43,768 nucleotides of DNA from NCBI GenBank assembly GCA_964613665.1, contig CAZTIG010000040.1, forward strand, positions 1-43,768, given 5' to 3'. The notes below the pieces were generated by a model. That model saw nothing but the letters and a program-made list of their open reading frames with translations, made no database searches and was not told the DNA's origin. The first letter of the stretch is position 1. Each line of letters opens with the position of its first letter. Positions 1 to 6,184 of the stretch are shown here, one piece after another. The DNA comes from CAZQFV01 sp964613665 (lineage in GTDB: Bacteria; Chloroflexota; Chloroflexia; DTKN01). The translations under genes and the position numbers were made by a program.

Positions 1-33
1 TACTATACCACGGACCGGCACAAAGGGGAAGTC

Positions 34-492
34 TCATTTCATCTGGGGCAGCACAATACCTGTCTCCAGAAGCACAGACAGGATCGCAATAGCTAGAGGA
101 CCTCTTCCTTCGCGGACAGCGCGGTCAAGTCGGCGCTTCTGCTGAACATTGAGGGCTTTGGGCCTGCGAGCGGGGATGGCAAGTAGCTTGGTTTCTGCCG
201 TCGGGTTTTCGTGGAGCAAGCCGCGTTCGTGAGCCCAACGGAACAGCCCCGACAGAGTAGCGAGCCGGCGGTTGATGGTCCGAGGGGCTGCCTGCCCCTC
301 TTGCATGGCAGCTTTGTAGTCTTCGATGTCGCGGCCGATGACCCGGGCGAGGTCGGGTTCGCTGTCGCCATACCGATCCTGATACCATTGGGGGAAGTGC
401 TGGAGGGCGCTGCGGTAGCCGCGAAGCGTAGCCGGCGAACGGCCCTGTCGGTCTAGGAAGGAAAGCCATTCCTGGATTATAAAGTCAACTCC
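34..492 (-). pseudogene. Tyrosine recombinase (XerC/D-like), N-terminal half, broken
   Basis: The minus strand reads as the SAM-like core-binding domain of a phage-type integrase: a stretch like QEWLSFLDRQGRSPATLRGY, then RTINRRLATLSGLFRWA and NPTAETKLL, then the start of the catalytic domain (AIAILSVLLETG). The reading frame stops right after that point, where intact relatives continue with LRVSEL and the first catalytic Arg. There is no in-frame ATG or GTG at the proper N-terminus and a TAA lies just upstream, so the fragment has lost its start as well. The catalytic half of a similar enzyme lies on the opposite strand at 640-1018. I read this as a dead gene split by rearrangement. The domain identity is fairly sure; that both halves came from one gene is inference. 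Confidence 0.7.
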
Positions 493-536
493 GGCCCGTG
501 CGCTTTATCTTGCACTCATTGAGGGCCTTGGGCCTG
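147..536. repeat. 20-bp direct repeat, copies at 147-166 and 517-536
   Basis: Two same-strand copies of CATTGAGGGCYTTGGGCCTG differ at one base and lie 370 bp apart. On the minus strand both encode RPKALN, the linker between the two domains of a tyrosine recombinase. The first copy lies inside the N-terminal recombinase fragment. The second sits in a short reading frame (EPVTRPKALNECKIK, then stop) that looks like a scrap of a second, related recombinase. This points to partial duplication of integrase sequence; a recombination core site is a less likely alternative. Confidence 0.5.
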
Positions 537-639
537 GTTACCGGCTCCAATATACCACAAGGGCAGTCCGAGTGCAAGTCAAATGCCAATTGAATTGCTC
601 TCGGAAGCGTTATGGGCACAATTGCTTGTCACACCAGAG

Positions 640-1018
640 CGGCGTCAAATTGAGAATGGTTCCGCTCAATGCCACGGCTCGTAAAGCCCTGCGCGAGTAC
701 CTGGCCACCCGCCCGCCAGACGATGCCATCCCCTACCTCTTTGCCAGCCAAAAGGGCGGCGGCATGACCGGCCGGGCGATCAGCCGCGTTGTTGCGGAGT
801 GCGCCGCCGCGGCCGGCCTCGCCGCTCAGGATGTCACCGCCCATACCCTGCGCCATACTTTCGCCACCCAGTACCTCGAGCAGAACCCCGGCCAGCTGGT
901 CGAGTTGGCCGCGCTCCTGGGCCACGCTGACCTGAACACCACCGCCATCTACACCCAGCCCTCCTTCGAGGCCGTGGCCCGCAAGCTGGAGCAGTCGGCC
1001 CTGAACGTGGACGGTTAG
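640..1018 (+). pseudogene. Tyrosine recombinase, C-terminal catalytic half, broken
   Basis: From about 640 the plus strand encodes the catalytic end of a phage integrase-family recombinase: LRMVPLNATARKALREYL, the box-II motif HTLRHTFATQYL (the His-x-x-Arg pair), LAALLGHADLNTTAIY with its His and the nucleophilic Tyr in IYTQPS, and a normal C-terminus. The first catalytic Arg and the core-binding domain are missing. The open frame can be extended to a GTG at 572, but those residues (QVKCQLNCSRKRYGHNC) do not resemble an integrase. The fragment probably cannot catalyse recombination. It ends 13 bp before the WGR gene on the same strand. Confidence 0.75.
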
Positions 1019-1031
1019 CCGCGAGACGACA

Positions 1032-1292
1032 ATGGTGCTTTACTTCCGCTGCATCGACCTGGAACACAACCGCCGGCGGCACTATCTCCTGATGCTCCAG
1101 CGCGACCTGCTCGGCCGGCTGGTCCTCGTGCGCCGCTGGGGCCGCATCGGCGCGCCTGGCTGGCAGGGCTCCCAGACCCGCCTGGTGAACGACGACCGCG
1201 AGGCCGGCCGCATCATCCGCGACACGCTGAACCGCCGGCGCCGGCACGGGTACCGGGTCGTCGAGAGCGAGCGGCCCGATTTGCCGCAATGA
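1032..1292 (+). CDS. Small WGR-domain protein
   Basis: This 86-aa protein is essentially a single WGR domain. The fold is shown by LYFRCIDLEHNRRRHYLLMLQRDLLG, then the signature VLVRRWGRIGAPGWQGSQTRLVNDDREAGRIIRDTLNRRRRHGYRVV. WGR domains occur in PARPs and some bacterial DNA-metabolism proteins and are thought to bind nucleic acid; stand-alone bacterial copies have no assigned role. The start is the ATG at 1032, 13 bp after the recombinase remnant. The protein is rich in Arg and has no signal peptide, so it should be cytoplasmic. Confidence 0.8.
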   Translation: MVLYFRCIDLEHNRRRHYLLMLQRDLLGRLVLVRRWGRIGAPGWQGSQTRLVNDDREAGRIIRDTLNRRRRHGYRVVESERPDLPQ

Positions 1293-1310
1293 TATATTCC
1301 GTGCTACAAT
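1281..1310 (+). promoter_or_regulatory. Putative promoter, TTGCCG-N18-TACAAT
   Basis: TTGCCG (1281-1286) and TACAAT (1305-1310) are separated by 18 bp, with TGC directly before the -10 as an extended element. It overlaps the end of the WGR gene and points at the ATG at 1330, which has a good Shine-Dalgarno (CAGGAGGTAACG). The signal seems intact although the gene behind it is degenerate. Confidence 0.45.
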
Positions 1311-1329
1311 CGTTACGCAGGAGGTAACG

Positions 1330-1632
1330 ATGGCCACAGGGGATACATCCCACCCCACGATCCGCGAGGTCTTGAGCGAGTTTCTCGCCGCGCAGGCCAG
1401 CGCCTTCAGGAAGCCCTCGTGCTCAAACCAGCGCGCCCGAGGATCATCCCTGCCCAGTTGGCAAGGCGATTCCTACTGTTTGGGCCACCACCTTGCTCTC
1501 TACTACCCCGCCATGGGTAGCCAGAGCACGATGGCCATCGAAAACGAATTGCAGGCAGGCCGGTGCGGACATCCTCGCTTCGGGAGAAGCCCAGTGCCAG
1601 ATATCCGCAAGAGGGGCACTCCCCGCGGCTGA
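1330..1632 (+). pseudogene. Degenerate ORF with an intact start region
   Basis: The first 22 or so residues (MATGDTSHPTIREVLSEFLAAQ) look like a real, well-started protein behind a strong ribosome site. After about residue 25 the sequence becomes low-quality (Ser/Arg/Gly/Pro-rich) and resembles nothing I know. The beginning of a gene appears to have been joined to unrelated or decayed DNA. The stretch 1293-1656 otherwise holds nothing I can support, and the antisense frames here are not convincing. Confidence 0.35.
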
Positions 1633-1656
1633 CCGAGTGCCAATCATCGCCCGACC

Positions 1657-1851
1657 CTACAATGAGGGCCCTGGCCCACACTTCTCGCCAGGGCCCTCAT
1701 CCTCCCAGATGTCGAGATCGCCGCCGGGGACCGTCTCGTCCAGCATGCGCAGGGCCCGCTCATAGGCCTGTCGCACCTCGGCGGGCATCTCTTCGATGCT
1801 GGCGTACGTCTGCCCGCGAAAGACGATCGGGCCTGGCACGAAGCGGTCCAT
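1657..1851 (-). CDS. Small conserved hypothetical protein, 64 aa
   Basis: The short protein contains PIVFRGQTYASIEEMPAEVR and then QAYERALRML, a pattern I associate with small uncharacterised proteins of Chloroflexota and related bacteria in which a beta-hairpin (IVFRGQTY) is followed by an amphipathic helix beginning EMP. It follows the WWTVDGGG gene with 32 bp between and shares its direction, so it may be the last gene of that operon. The last 14 codons run through a terminator-like hairpin (1662-1700), and the stop comes only after it. The original C-terminus may therefore have been shorter, ending near LDIWEDE. No function is known to me. Confidence 0.55.
   Translation of the reverse strand: MDRFVPGPIVFRGQTYASIEEMPAEVRQAYERALRMLDETVPGGDLDIWEDEGPGEKCGPGPSL
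1662..1700 (-). terminator. Terminator-like hairpin
   Basis: ATGAGGGCCCTGGC (1662-1675) and its exact complement GCCAGGGCCCTCAT (1687-1700) form a 14-bp perfect stem with an 11-nt loop. It lies at the 3' end of the minus-strand cluster that begins at 5512. There is no clear T-run, so it could equally be a transcript-stabilising hairpin. Confidence 0.5.
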
Positions 1852-1883
1852 CGGGCGGCGCCCCCGACGCTAGAGAAGCTGCT

Positions 1884-2189
1884 CTACGCGCCCCGCACCA
1901 CAAGCGGCAGATAGATGTGGAAACCTCCGGCCAGCCGCCCACCTTTCCAGAAGCCGCCGCCCAAGGTGTAGCCGCCGCCGGTGAGCTCACCGGCGTCCGG
2001 CTGGCCGGCCGTGCCGCCCAGCGAGTAGCCGCCGCCGGTGCTGAAGGTGGCTCCGCCGCCGTCCACCGTCCACCAGTCGGGGGTGTACGTCTGCTGCGGC
2101 TGCTGGGCCGCGGCCGGCAGGCCATATCCGACCCCTACGGCCAGGGCCAGGAGCGCTACGCCGATCAGGAGCCAGGTTGTCCGTTGCAT
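1884..2189 (-). CDS. Small secreted WWTVDGGG protein with C-terminal YLPLV tag
   Basis: This 101-aa protein has a signal peptide (residues about 1-28, ending GLPAAAQ) and then a Gly-rich body with the motifs DWWTVDGGG, GGYSLGGTAGQPDAG and GGGYTLGGGFWKGG. It finishes with FHIYLPLVVRGA. The body looks like a few short beta-strands separated by Gly turns. A clear paralogue lies at 16970-17290. In both places the gene directly follows a GVYG-repeat gene: here 10 bp separate them and the Shine-Dalgarno AGGAGGTGAACC overlaps the upstream stop region. The repeated pairing suggests the two products work together outside the cell. No known family assigned. Confidence 0.8.
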   Translation of the reverse strand: MQRTTWLLIGVALLALAVGVGYGLPAAAQQPQQTYTPDWWTVDGGGATFSTGGGYSLGGTAGQPDAGELTGGGYTLGGGFWKGGRLAGGFHIYLPLVVRGA

Positions 2190-2199
2190 GGTTCACCTC

Positions 2200-3684
2200 C
2201 TAGCGCAGCATGGCCAGCATCTGGATGACGCCGCTGCCGCTCTCTAGCGCATCCATCGCCTTGCCGATCACCGTGCCCGGCAGCGGGTTCTCACCTGCGC
2301 GCATGGCATATCCGGGAGTATAGGAGGTCACCAGCAGGTCGCCGGGCACGATGGGGCCGTTCTCGGCAGTGACCTTGACCGGGACGATACCGACGATGGC
2401 CAGCGGGATCTGCCCCTCCAGGTCCTCGTCGTCGCCCGCGCCGGCCAGGAAACCGGGTCGTTTCGAATAGACACCCACGACGGTGGGCTGGTACGCTTCG
2501 CTGCTGCGCGCCAGTTGGCCGTCGAGGCCGATCACCAACACGTCGCCCGGCTCCAGGCCGTCCACAGCCGGCAGCATCTCGGCAAAGTCGGCAGCGGGGC
2601 TGCTGTAGGTGCCATCGGCGTAGACGTTGCCGTCGCAATCCACGTAGAACTTCAGATCCGGCGGAAACAGGTACGCCCAGGCCTCGATCAGGTTGCCCAG
2701 GCAGACATGACTCTCGGCCTTTATAGGCAACCCGCTATACGAAACGGCGTGCACCCCGATCCCAGTTTCGGCCAACCCATAGACCCCAGAGCCGCTGTAG
2801 TTGTACCCCGTCACGCCGTAGCCGTTGGCGGAATCCGATTCCCCATAGACCCCCGATCCATCGCCGGTGGTAGCGGAGGACAGGCCGTGCACTCCAGCGC
2901 CGTCGGGCGATTCGGAGCGGCCGTAGACGCCGCGGGCGTCGCCCGTGGTGGCGCTGGCATAGCCGGCCACCCCGCGGCCGTCGGGCGAGTCCGAGCGGCC
3001 GTAGACGCCGTAGGTGCTGCCGCTGGTGGCAGCGGCCTGCCCGCGCACGCCCGTGCCGGCGGTCGAGTCAGCCCGGCCGTAGACGCCGTAAGTAGCGCCG
3101 GTGGCAGCGCCGGCCCGTCCAAAGACGCCCGTGCCGCCGGTCGAATTCGACCGACCATAGACGCCGTAGCTTTCGCCGCTGGTGGTAGTGTTGTAGCCGG
3201 ACAAGACCGAATCGCTGTCCAAGTCACCGGCGATCTGGGCCCCGGGCTGCAGCGAGAGAGCGTAGGGAGCCGCCGTGAGGGCCTGGCGCGGGGTGAGGGT
3301 GTTGAAGCCGGTGTCACCCGTGCACTGGACGGCGATCTCCAGCCAGCGCGCTTCCCCGCTGAAAGCGCCTGTGCCGAACTCGTTGCCGCTGTTCACTGCT
3401 GCAGTGAAGAGGCCGTTGGTCACCGCGACAGCGGGCACCGTGCAGTCGCCGCCTACCTGTGTGCCGCCGCTTAGCGCATCCCACAGGCCGAAGCGCATGT
3501 CGCAGGTGTCAGTGACCGGGCTGCCGTCTTTCCGGAGTTCGCCCTGGTAGGTGAAGGCGGTGCCCAGCATGGCCTGAGGGCCGGTCTGACCCTGTGGTGC
3601 CGGCCCCTGGGCTGCGCTCAGGCCGGCCGAAAGGACCAGCAGGATAGATAGAACCATGGTTACGGGAATGAACTTGCCTTTCAT
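2200..3684 (-). CDS. Secreted GVYG-repeat protein with DFAEMLP C-terminal domain
   Basis: The 494-aa protein has three parts. A signal peptide (1-25) is followed by an N-terminal domain (about 40-150) running from GTAFTYQGELRKDGSPV through ARWLEIAVQC to LTPRQALTAAPYALSL. Residues about 165-310 are tandem repeats of the kind YGVYGRSxSxxGxGVxGxAxAxxG, with a period near 26 residues, expected to form a beta-solenoid. The last 140 residues begin ADFAEMLPAVDGLEPGDVLVI and contain VVGVYSKRPGFL, IPLAIVGIVPVKV and GPIVPGDLLV. This end resembles the post-fibre domain found after phage-type fibres (Peptidase_G2-like; inference). The N-terminal domain is shared with the genes at 3806 and 14490. It is the second gene of a minus-strand cluster, 121 bp after the 3806 gene, with an AGAGGAGGTACTGCG ribosome site. 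Confidence 0.8.
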   Translation of the reverse strand: MKGKFIPVTMVLSILLVLSAGLSAAQGPAPQGQTGPQAMLGTAFTYQGELRKDGSPVTDTCDMRFGLWDALSGGTQVGGDCTVPAVAVTNGLFTAAVNSGNEFGTGAFSGEARWLEIAVQCTGDTGFNTLTPRQALTAAPYALSLQPGAQIAGDLDSDSVLSGYNTTTSGESYGVYGRSNSTGGTGVFGRAGAATGATYGVYGRADSTAGTGVRGQAAATSGSTYGVYGRSDSPDGRGVAGYASATTGDARGVYGRSESPDGAGVHGLSSATTGDGSGVYGESDSANGYGVTGYNYSGSGVYGLAETGIGVHAVSYSGLPIKAESHVCLGNLIEAWAYLFPPDLKFYVDCDGNVYADGTYSSPAADFAEMLPAVDGLEPGDVLVIGLDGQLARSSEAYQPTVVGVYSKRPGFLAGAGDDEDLEGQIPLAIVGIVPVKVTAENGPIVPGDLLVTSYTPGYAMRAGENPLPGTVIGKAMDALESGSGVIQMLAMLR

Positions 3685-3805
3685 CGCAGTACCTCCTCTC
3701 GATCAACTCCGGTACTCCGCAGTCTCCACGGAATCAAATCGGACTACACCTCCTTTCATCTCGTCGGCGCGGCGGTTCAGGGCGCCGCGACCGGGGTAGC
3801 CGCGC

Positions 3806-5512
3806 TCATGGTTGTTCCTGCGAGATCACAGGACCTGGGGGCTCGTTTGGTGCTCGCGGCGGTAGCTGAGTCGGCTCCAGGCGGACGTCCTCGTAGCCCA
3901 GCCGTTTGGCGATGATGCGGTAGTCGAAGGCGATCTGGCAGGAGGAACCCTCCTGGGCGCGCACGGTGAAGGACGCGGTGGTCTTTTCCGCGACGTAGAG
4001 CGCGCAGTAGCCGCCCTGCGGGGTGAGAAAGACCTGGTAGGGCTGCTCCAGGTTGACGGTCTGGGCAAAGACGGGGTCGATGGAAACGACCGCCCGGCCG
4101 TTCACCAACTGCGCCGTGCCGACGTCCTCGAAGAGGACCTCCGGGCTCTCCAGCGCATAGAGGCGGCGATAGCCATAGCCCGGGGTCTGGACGACGGCCG
4201 ACTTGGTGCCGCTTGCGCCAAGATCGCCCCAGGCGTAGACGCCAAAGCCGTCGGGTGATTCCGTCTCGCCGACTACGCCGACAGGTACGCCGCTGGTGGC
4301 ACTGGCGTAGCCGTAGACGCCGCGGCCGACGGTCGAGGCCGACGAGCCATACACGCCCGATCCGGTCCCCGTGGTGGCGAGGTTGCGGCCCACCACCGCG
4401 CCATAGTTGGGGGTGGAGGAGTCGCCCACGACGGCGTTCGGGCCTAGGCCATAGACCGCTATCCCGGAGGAGGCAGAGGAGTTGTAGCCGTACACCGCGA
4501 CGCCGGCGCTCGAGTCGACACGGCCGTAGACGCCATAGGTCGCGCCGCTGGCGGCAATGGCATGGCCGCGCACAGCGGTGCCTTCGGTCGAGTTGGACTG
4601 GCCGTACACGCCCCAGGCCAGGCCGCTGGCGGCAATGGCATGGCCGCGCACAGCGGTGCCTTCGGTCGAGTTGGACTGGCCGTACACGCCCCAGGCCAGG
4701 CCGCTGGCGGCGTTGGCATAACCGGCGATCCCGTTGCCGCTGATGGAGTCGCTCGTCCCCACGACGCCATTGGTGTAGCCGCTGCCGGCCACGGCATAGC
4801 CGTACACCCCGCAGCCGCTGGGCGAGTCGGTTCGGCCGTACACGCCATAGGTGGAGCCGCTGGTAGAGTCGGCGTAGCCGTAGACGGCGATGCCAGAGTC
4901 CGAGTTGGTGCGGCCGTAGACGCCGTAGCTTTCGCCGCTGGTGGCCGAGGCATAGCCGTAGACACCGCTGGCGCCGCCGTTCGATGCGGTCTGGCCCAGC
5001 ACACCGTAGCTAGCACTCCCGGTGGCGGTGTTAAAGGCCCACAAGACCGCGACATCCTCCGCCGCCCCGGCGATCACAGCCCCAGGCCGCAGGCTGTAGG
5101 CGTAGGGGGTCGGCGTCAGGGCCTGGCGGGGAGTGAGGGTATGGAAGCCGGGGTCGGGGGAGCAGCGCACGGCAATCTCCAGCCAGAAGGCTATTCCGGT
5201 GAACCAGTAGGGGGGATAGTCGAGCAACACGGTGAACAGACCATCGGCGACGGTCACCGTCTTGGTGATGGGGTCACCCCACAGGTAGCCGTCATTGGGA
5301 TCGTCGTACAGGGAAAAGGCGATCTCGCAGGTGGCGTTGATCGGGCTGCCGTCTTTCTGGAGAAACCCCTGGTAGGTGAAGGCAGAGCCGAGCTGGGCCT
5401 GGGGCTGCCCGGCGCCCTGGGGGACGGGCCCTTGGGCGGTGCTCAGGCCGGCCGAGAGGGCCAGCAGGATGGTAAGAACGATCGCCACGGGAACGAACCG
5501 CGAGCTTTTCAT
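3806..5512 (-). CDS. Secreted GVYG-repeat protein with a distinct C-terminal domain
   Basis: Start chosen at 5512, where MKSSRFVPVAIVLTILLALS begins a signal peptide and AAGGAGGTATCGCG precedes the ATG; the frame is open further upstream but is not coding there. The 568-aa product has the same N-terminal domain as its neighbour (AFTYQGFLQKDGSPI to LTPRQALTPTPYAYSL) and then about 12 GVYG repeats. Two of these are exact copies at DNA level (78-bp unit, 4544-4711). The C-terminal domain differs from the other two paralogues: KSAVVQTPGYGYRRLYALESPE, VLFEDVGTAQLVNGRAVVSIDP, VFLTPQGGYCALYVAEKT and IAFDYRIIAKRLGYED. It is Cys-poor and predicted extracellular. First gene of its cluster, behind a putative SARP-type promoter at 5596-5629. 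Confidence 0.8.
   Translation of the reverse strand: MKSSRFVPVAIVLTILLALSAGLSTAQGPVPQGAGQPQAQLGSAFTYQGFLQKDGSPINATCEIAFSLYDDPNDGYLWGDPITKTVTVADGLFTVLLDYPPYWFTGIAFWLEIAVRCSPDPGFHTLTPRQALTPTPYAYSLRPGAVIAGAAEDVAVLWAFNTATGSASYGVLGQTASNGGASGVYGYASATSGESYGVYGRTNSDSGIAVYGYADSTSGSTYGVYGRTDSPSGCGVYGYAVAGSGYTNGVVGTSDSISGNGIAGYANAASGLAWGVYGQSNSTEGTAVRGHAIAASGLAWGVYGQSNSTEGTAVRGHAIAASGATYGVYGRVDSSAGVAVYGYNSSASSGIAVYGLGPNAVVGDSSTPNYGAVVGRNLATTGTGSGVYGSSASTVGRGVYGYASATSGVPVGVVGETESPDGFGVYAWGDLGASGTKSAVVQTPGYGYRRLYALESPEVLFEDVGTAQLVNGRAVVSIDPVFAQTVNLEQPYQVFLTPQGGYCALYVAEKTTASFTVRAQEGSSCQIAFDYRIIAKRLGYEDVRLEPTQLPPRAPNEPPGPVISQEQP
4544..4711 (-). repeat. Exact 78-bp tandem repeat inside a GVYG gene
   Basis: A 78-bp unit occurs 2.15 times without a mismatch. 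It encodes 26 residues (the stretch containing LAWGVYGQSNSTEGTAVRGH), which is exactly one repeat period of the fibre region. Perfect DNA identity next to diverged repeats means the copy is recent, so the fibre length is probably still changing by slippage or unequal recombination. Confidence 0.9.
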
Positions 5513-5595
5513 CGCGATACCTCCTTCCTCGAGCTGCCGGCCATGGGACCGCCAGGCCGGCCCATGGGATGCCATCGTGCAGACCTGTTGGGACC

Positions 5596-5629
5596 AGCAT
5601 ACCACGCCCGCGTCCAAAAAACGTCCAAA
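5596..5629 (-). promoter_or_regulatory. Putative SARP-type promoter/operator of the minus-strand GVYG cluster
   Basis: Read on the minus strand: TTTGGACG, three bases, TTTGGACG again, nine bases ending TGG, then TATGCT as -10 (5596-5601). The two octamers (5622-5629 and 5611-5618) start 11 bp apart and occupy the place of a -35 box. SARP activators are known to bind direct repeats with 11-bp spacing located about 8 bp before the -10. The plus-strand operon at 12529-12562 has the same geometry. The start codon at 5512 lies about 80 nt downstream. Confidence 0.5.
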
Positions 5630-5754
5630 GCGGGAGGCCGGCCTGGGATCCAAGCCGGCGTGGGCCTCGCCGTGCCGGCCAGGCCGGCGCGGGGGATGTA
5701 GGAGGCCAGGGCCGCGGTACCGTCCGGCGATGCTGCGCAGTGTATTGTGGCGAA

Positions 5755-5866
5755 GGAAATACGGCCGTAATCGAGACCGCATACGGCTGCAATGGGGATG
5801 GAATAGGGCCGTAATCCCAACGGAATGCGGCCGTATTCGAGACGGAATATCGGCCGATAGGAACGG
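5755..5866. repeat. Five degenerate ~22-bp iterons between the regulators and the GVYG cluster
   Basis: Five units of about 22 bp with consensus GGAATACGGCCGTAATCGAGAC begin at about 5755, 5779, 5800, 5822 and 5844. Each has a CGGCCG-like palindromic core and two contain TCGAGAC. They lie about 150-265 bp upstream of the cluster promoter. The spacing is two helical turns and twice the 11-bp SARP period, which fits a cooperative protein-binding array; this is inference. The rest of the gene-free stretch 5513-6184 holds the promoter, two hairpins and, at 6102-6164, three loose 21-bp repeats around GGCGCAGCCG. Confidence 0.55.
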
Positions 5867-5971
5867 TAGTGGCGTGCTGGCTTGAGGGAGCGGCAGCGCT
5901 CACCGGAGAACGGGGCTGTCCAGCCAAGTCGTGATGCCTGCGCCCGGTTGGCCGCTGCCTGGGGAGAAAAG

Positions 5972-6009
5972 GGGGGGCAAGGGCGACCGGCCGGTCGTCC
6001 CTGCCCCCC
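5972..6009. repeat. Palindromic repeat, GGGCGACCGG family, copy 1
   Basis: GGGGGGCAAGGGCGACCGG is followed directly by its near-complement CCGGTCGTCCCTGCCCCCC (17 of 19 pairs, no loop). A related palindrome with the same GGGCGACCGG core lies at 29001-29068, so this is probably a dispersed REP-like element. It may also act as a terminator for the regulator gene ending at 6185. Confidence 0.65.
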
Positions 6010-6046
6010 ATGGGGATCACGAAACAATAGCGGGTCGATGCGGGGT

Positions 6047-6065
6047 CCGGGGCCGCAGGCCCCGG
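6047..6065. terminator. Hairpin downstream of the regulator gene
   Basis: CCGGGGCC-GCA-GGCCCCGG is a perfect 8-bp stem with a 3-nt loop, about 120 bp beyond the stop of the minus-strand regulator. It lacks a T-run, so its role as terminator is uncertain. Confidence 0.35.
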
Positions 6066-6184
6066 CAGGGGGAGGCGAGGGGGCCGGCCCGCAAGTACAC
6101 TCCGGCGCAGCCGGAGATGAGCCCGGCGCAGCCGAAGAAAGGGCCACCGCAGCCGGCCAGCAGGCCGCGGGCGGGCCCGCGAGG

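Noticed and set aside
1406..1681. Minus-strand frames in the stretch 1406-1681
   Set aside because: They have no recognisable motif or ribosome site, and the stretch looks decayed.
5513..5782. Ninety-residue N-terminal extension of the GVYG protein starting at 5782
   Set aside because: It would put 90 Arg/Pro-rich residues before a perfect signal peptide and would cross the putative promoter; the ATG at 5512 has AGGAGG at the right distance.
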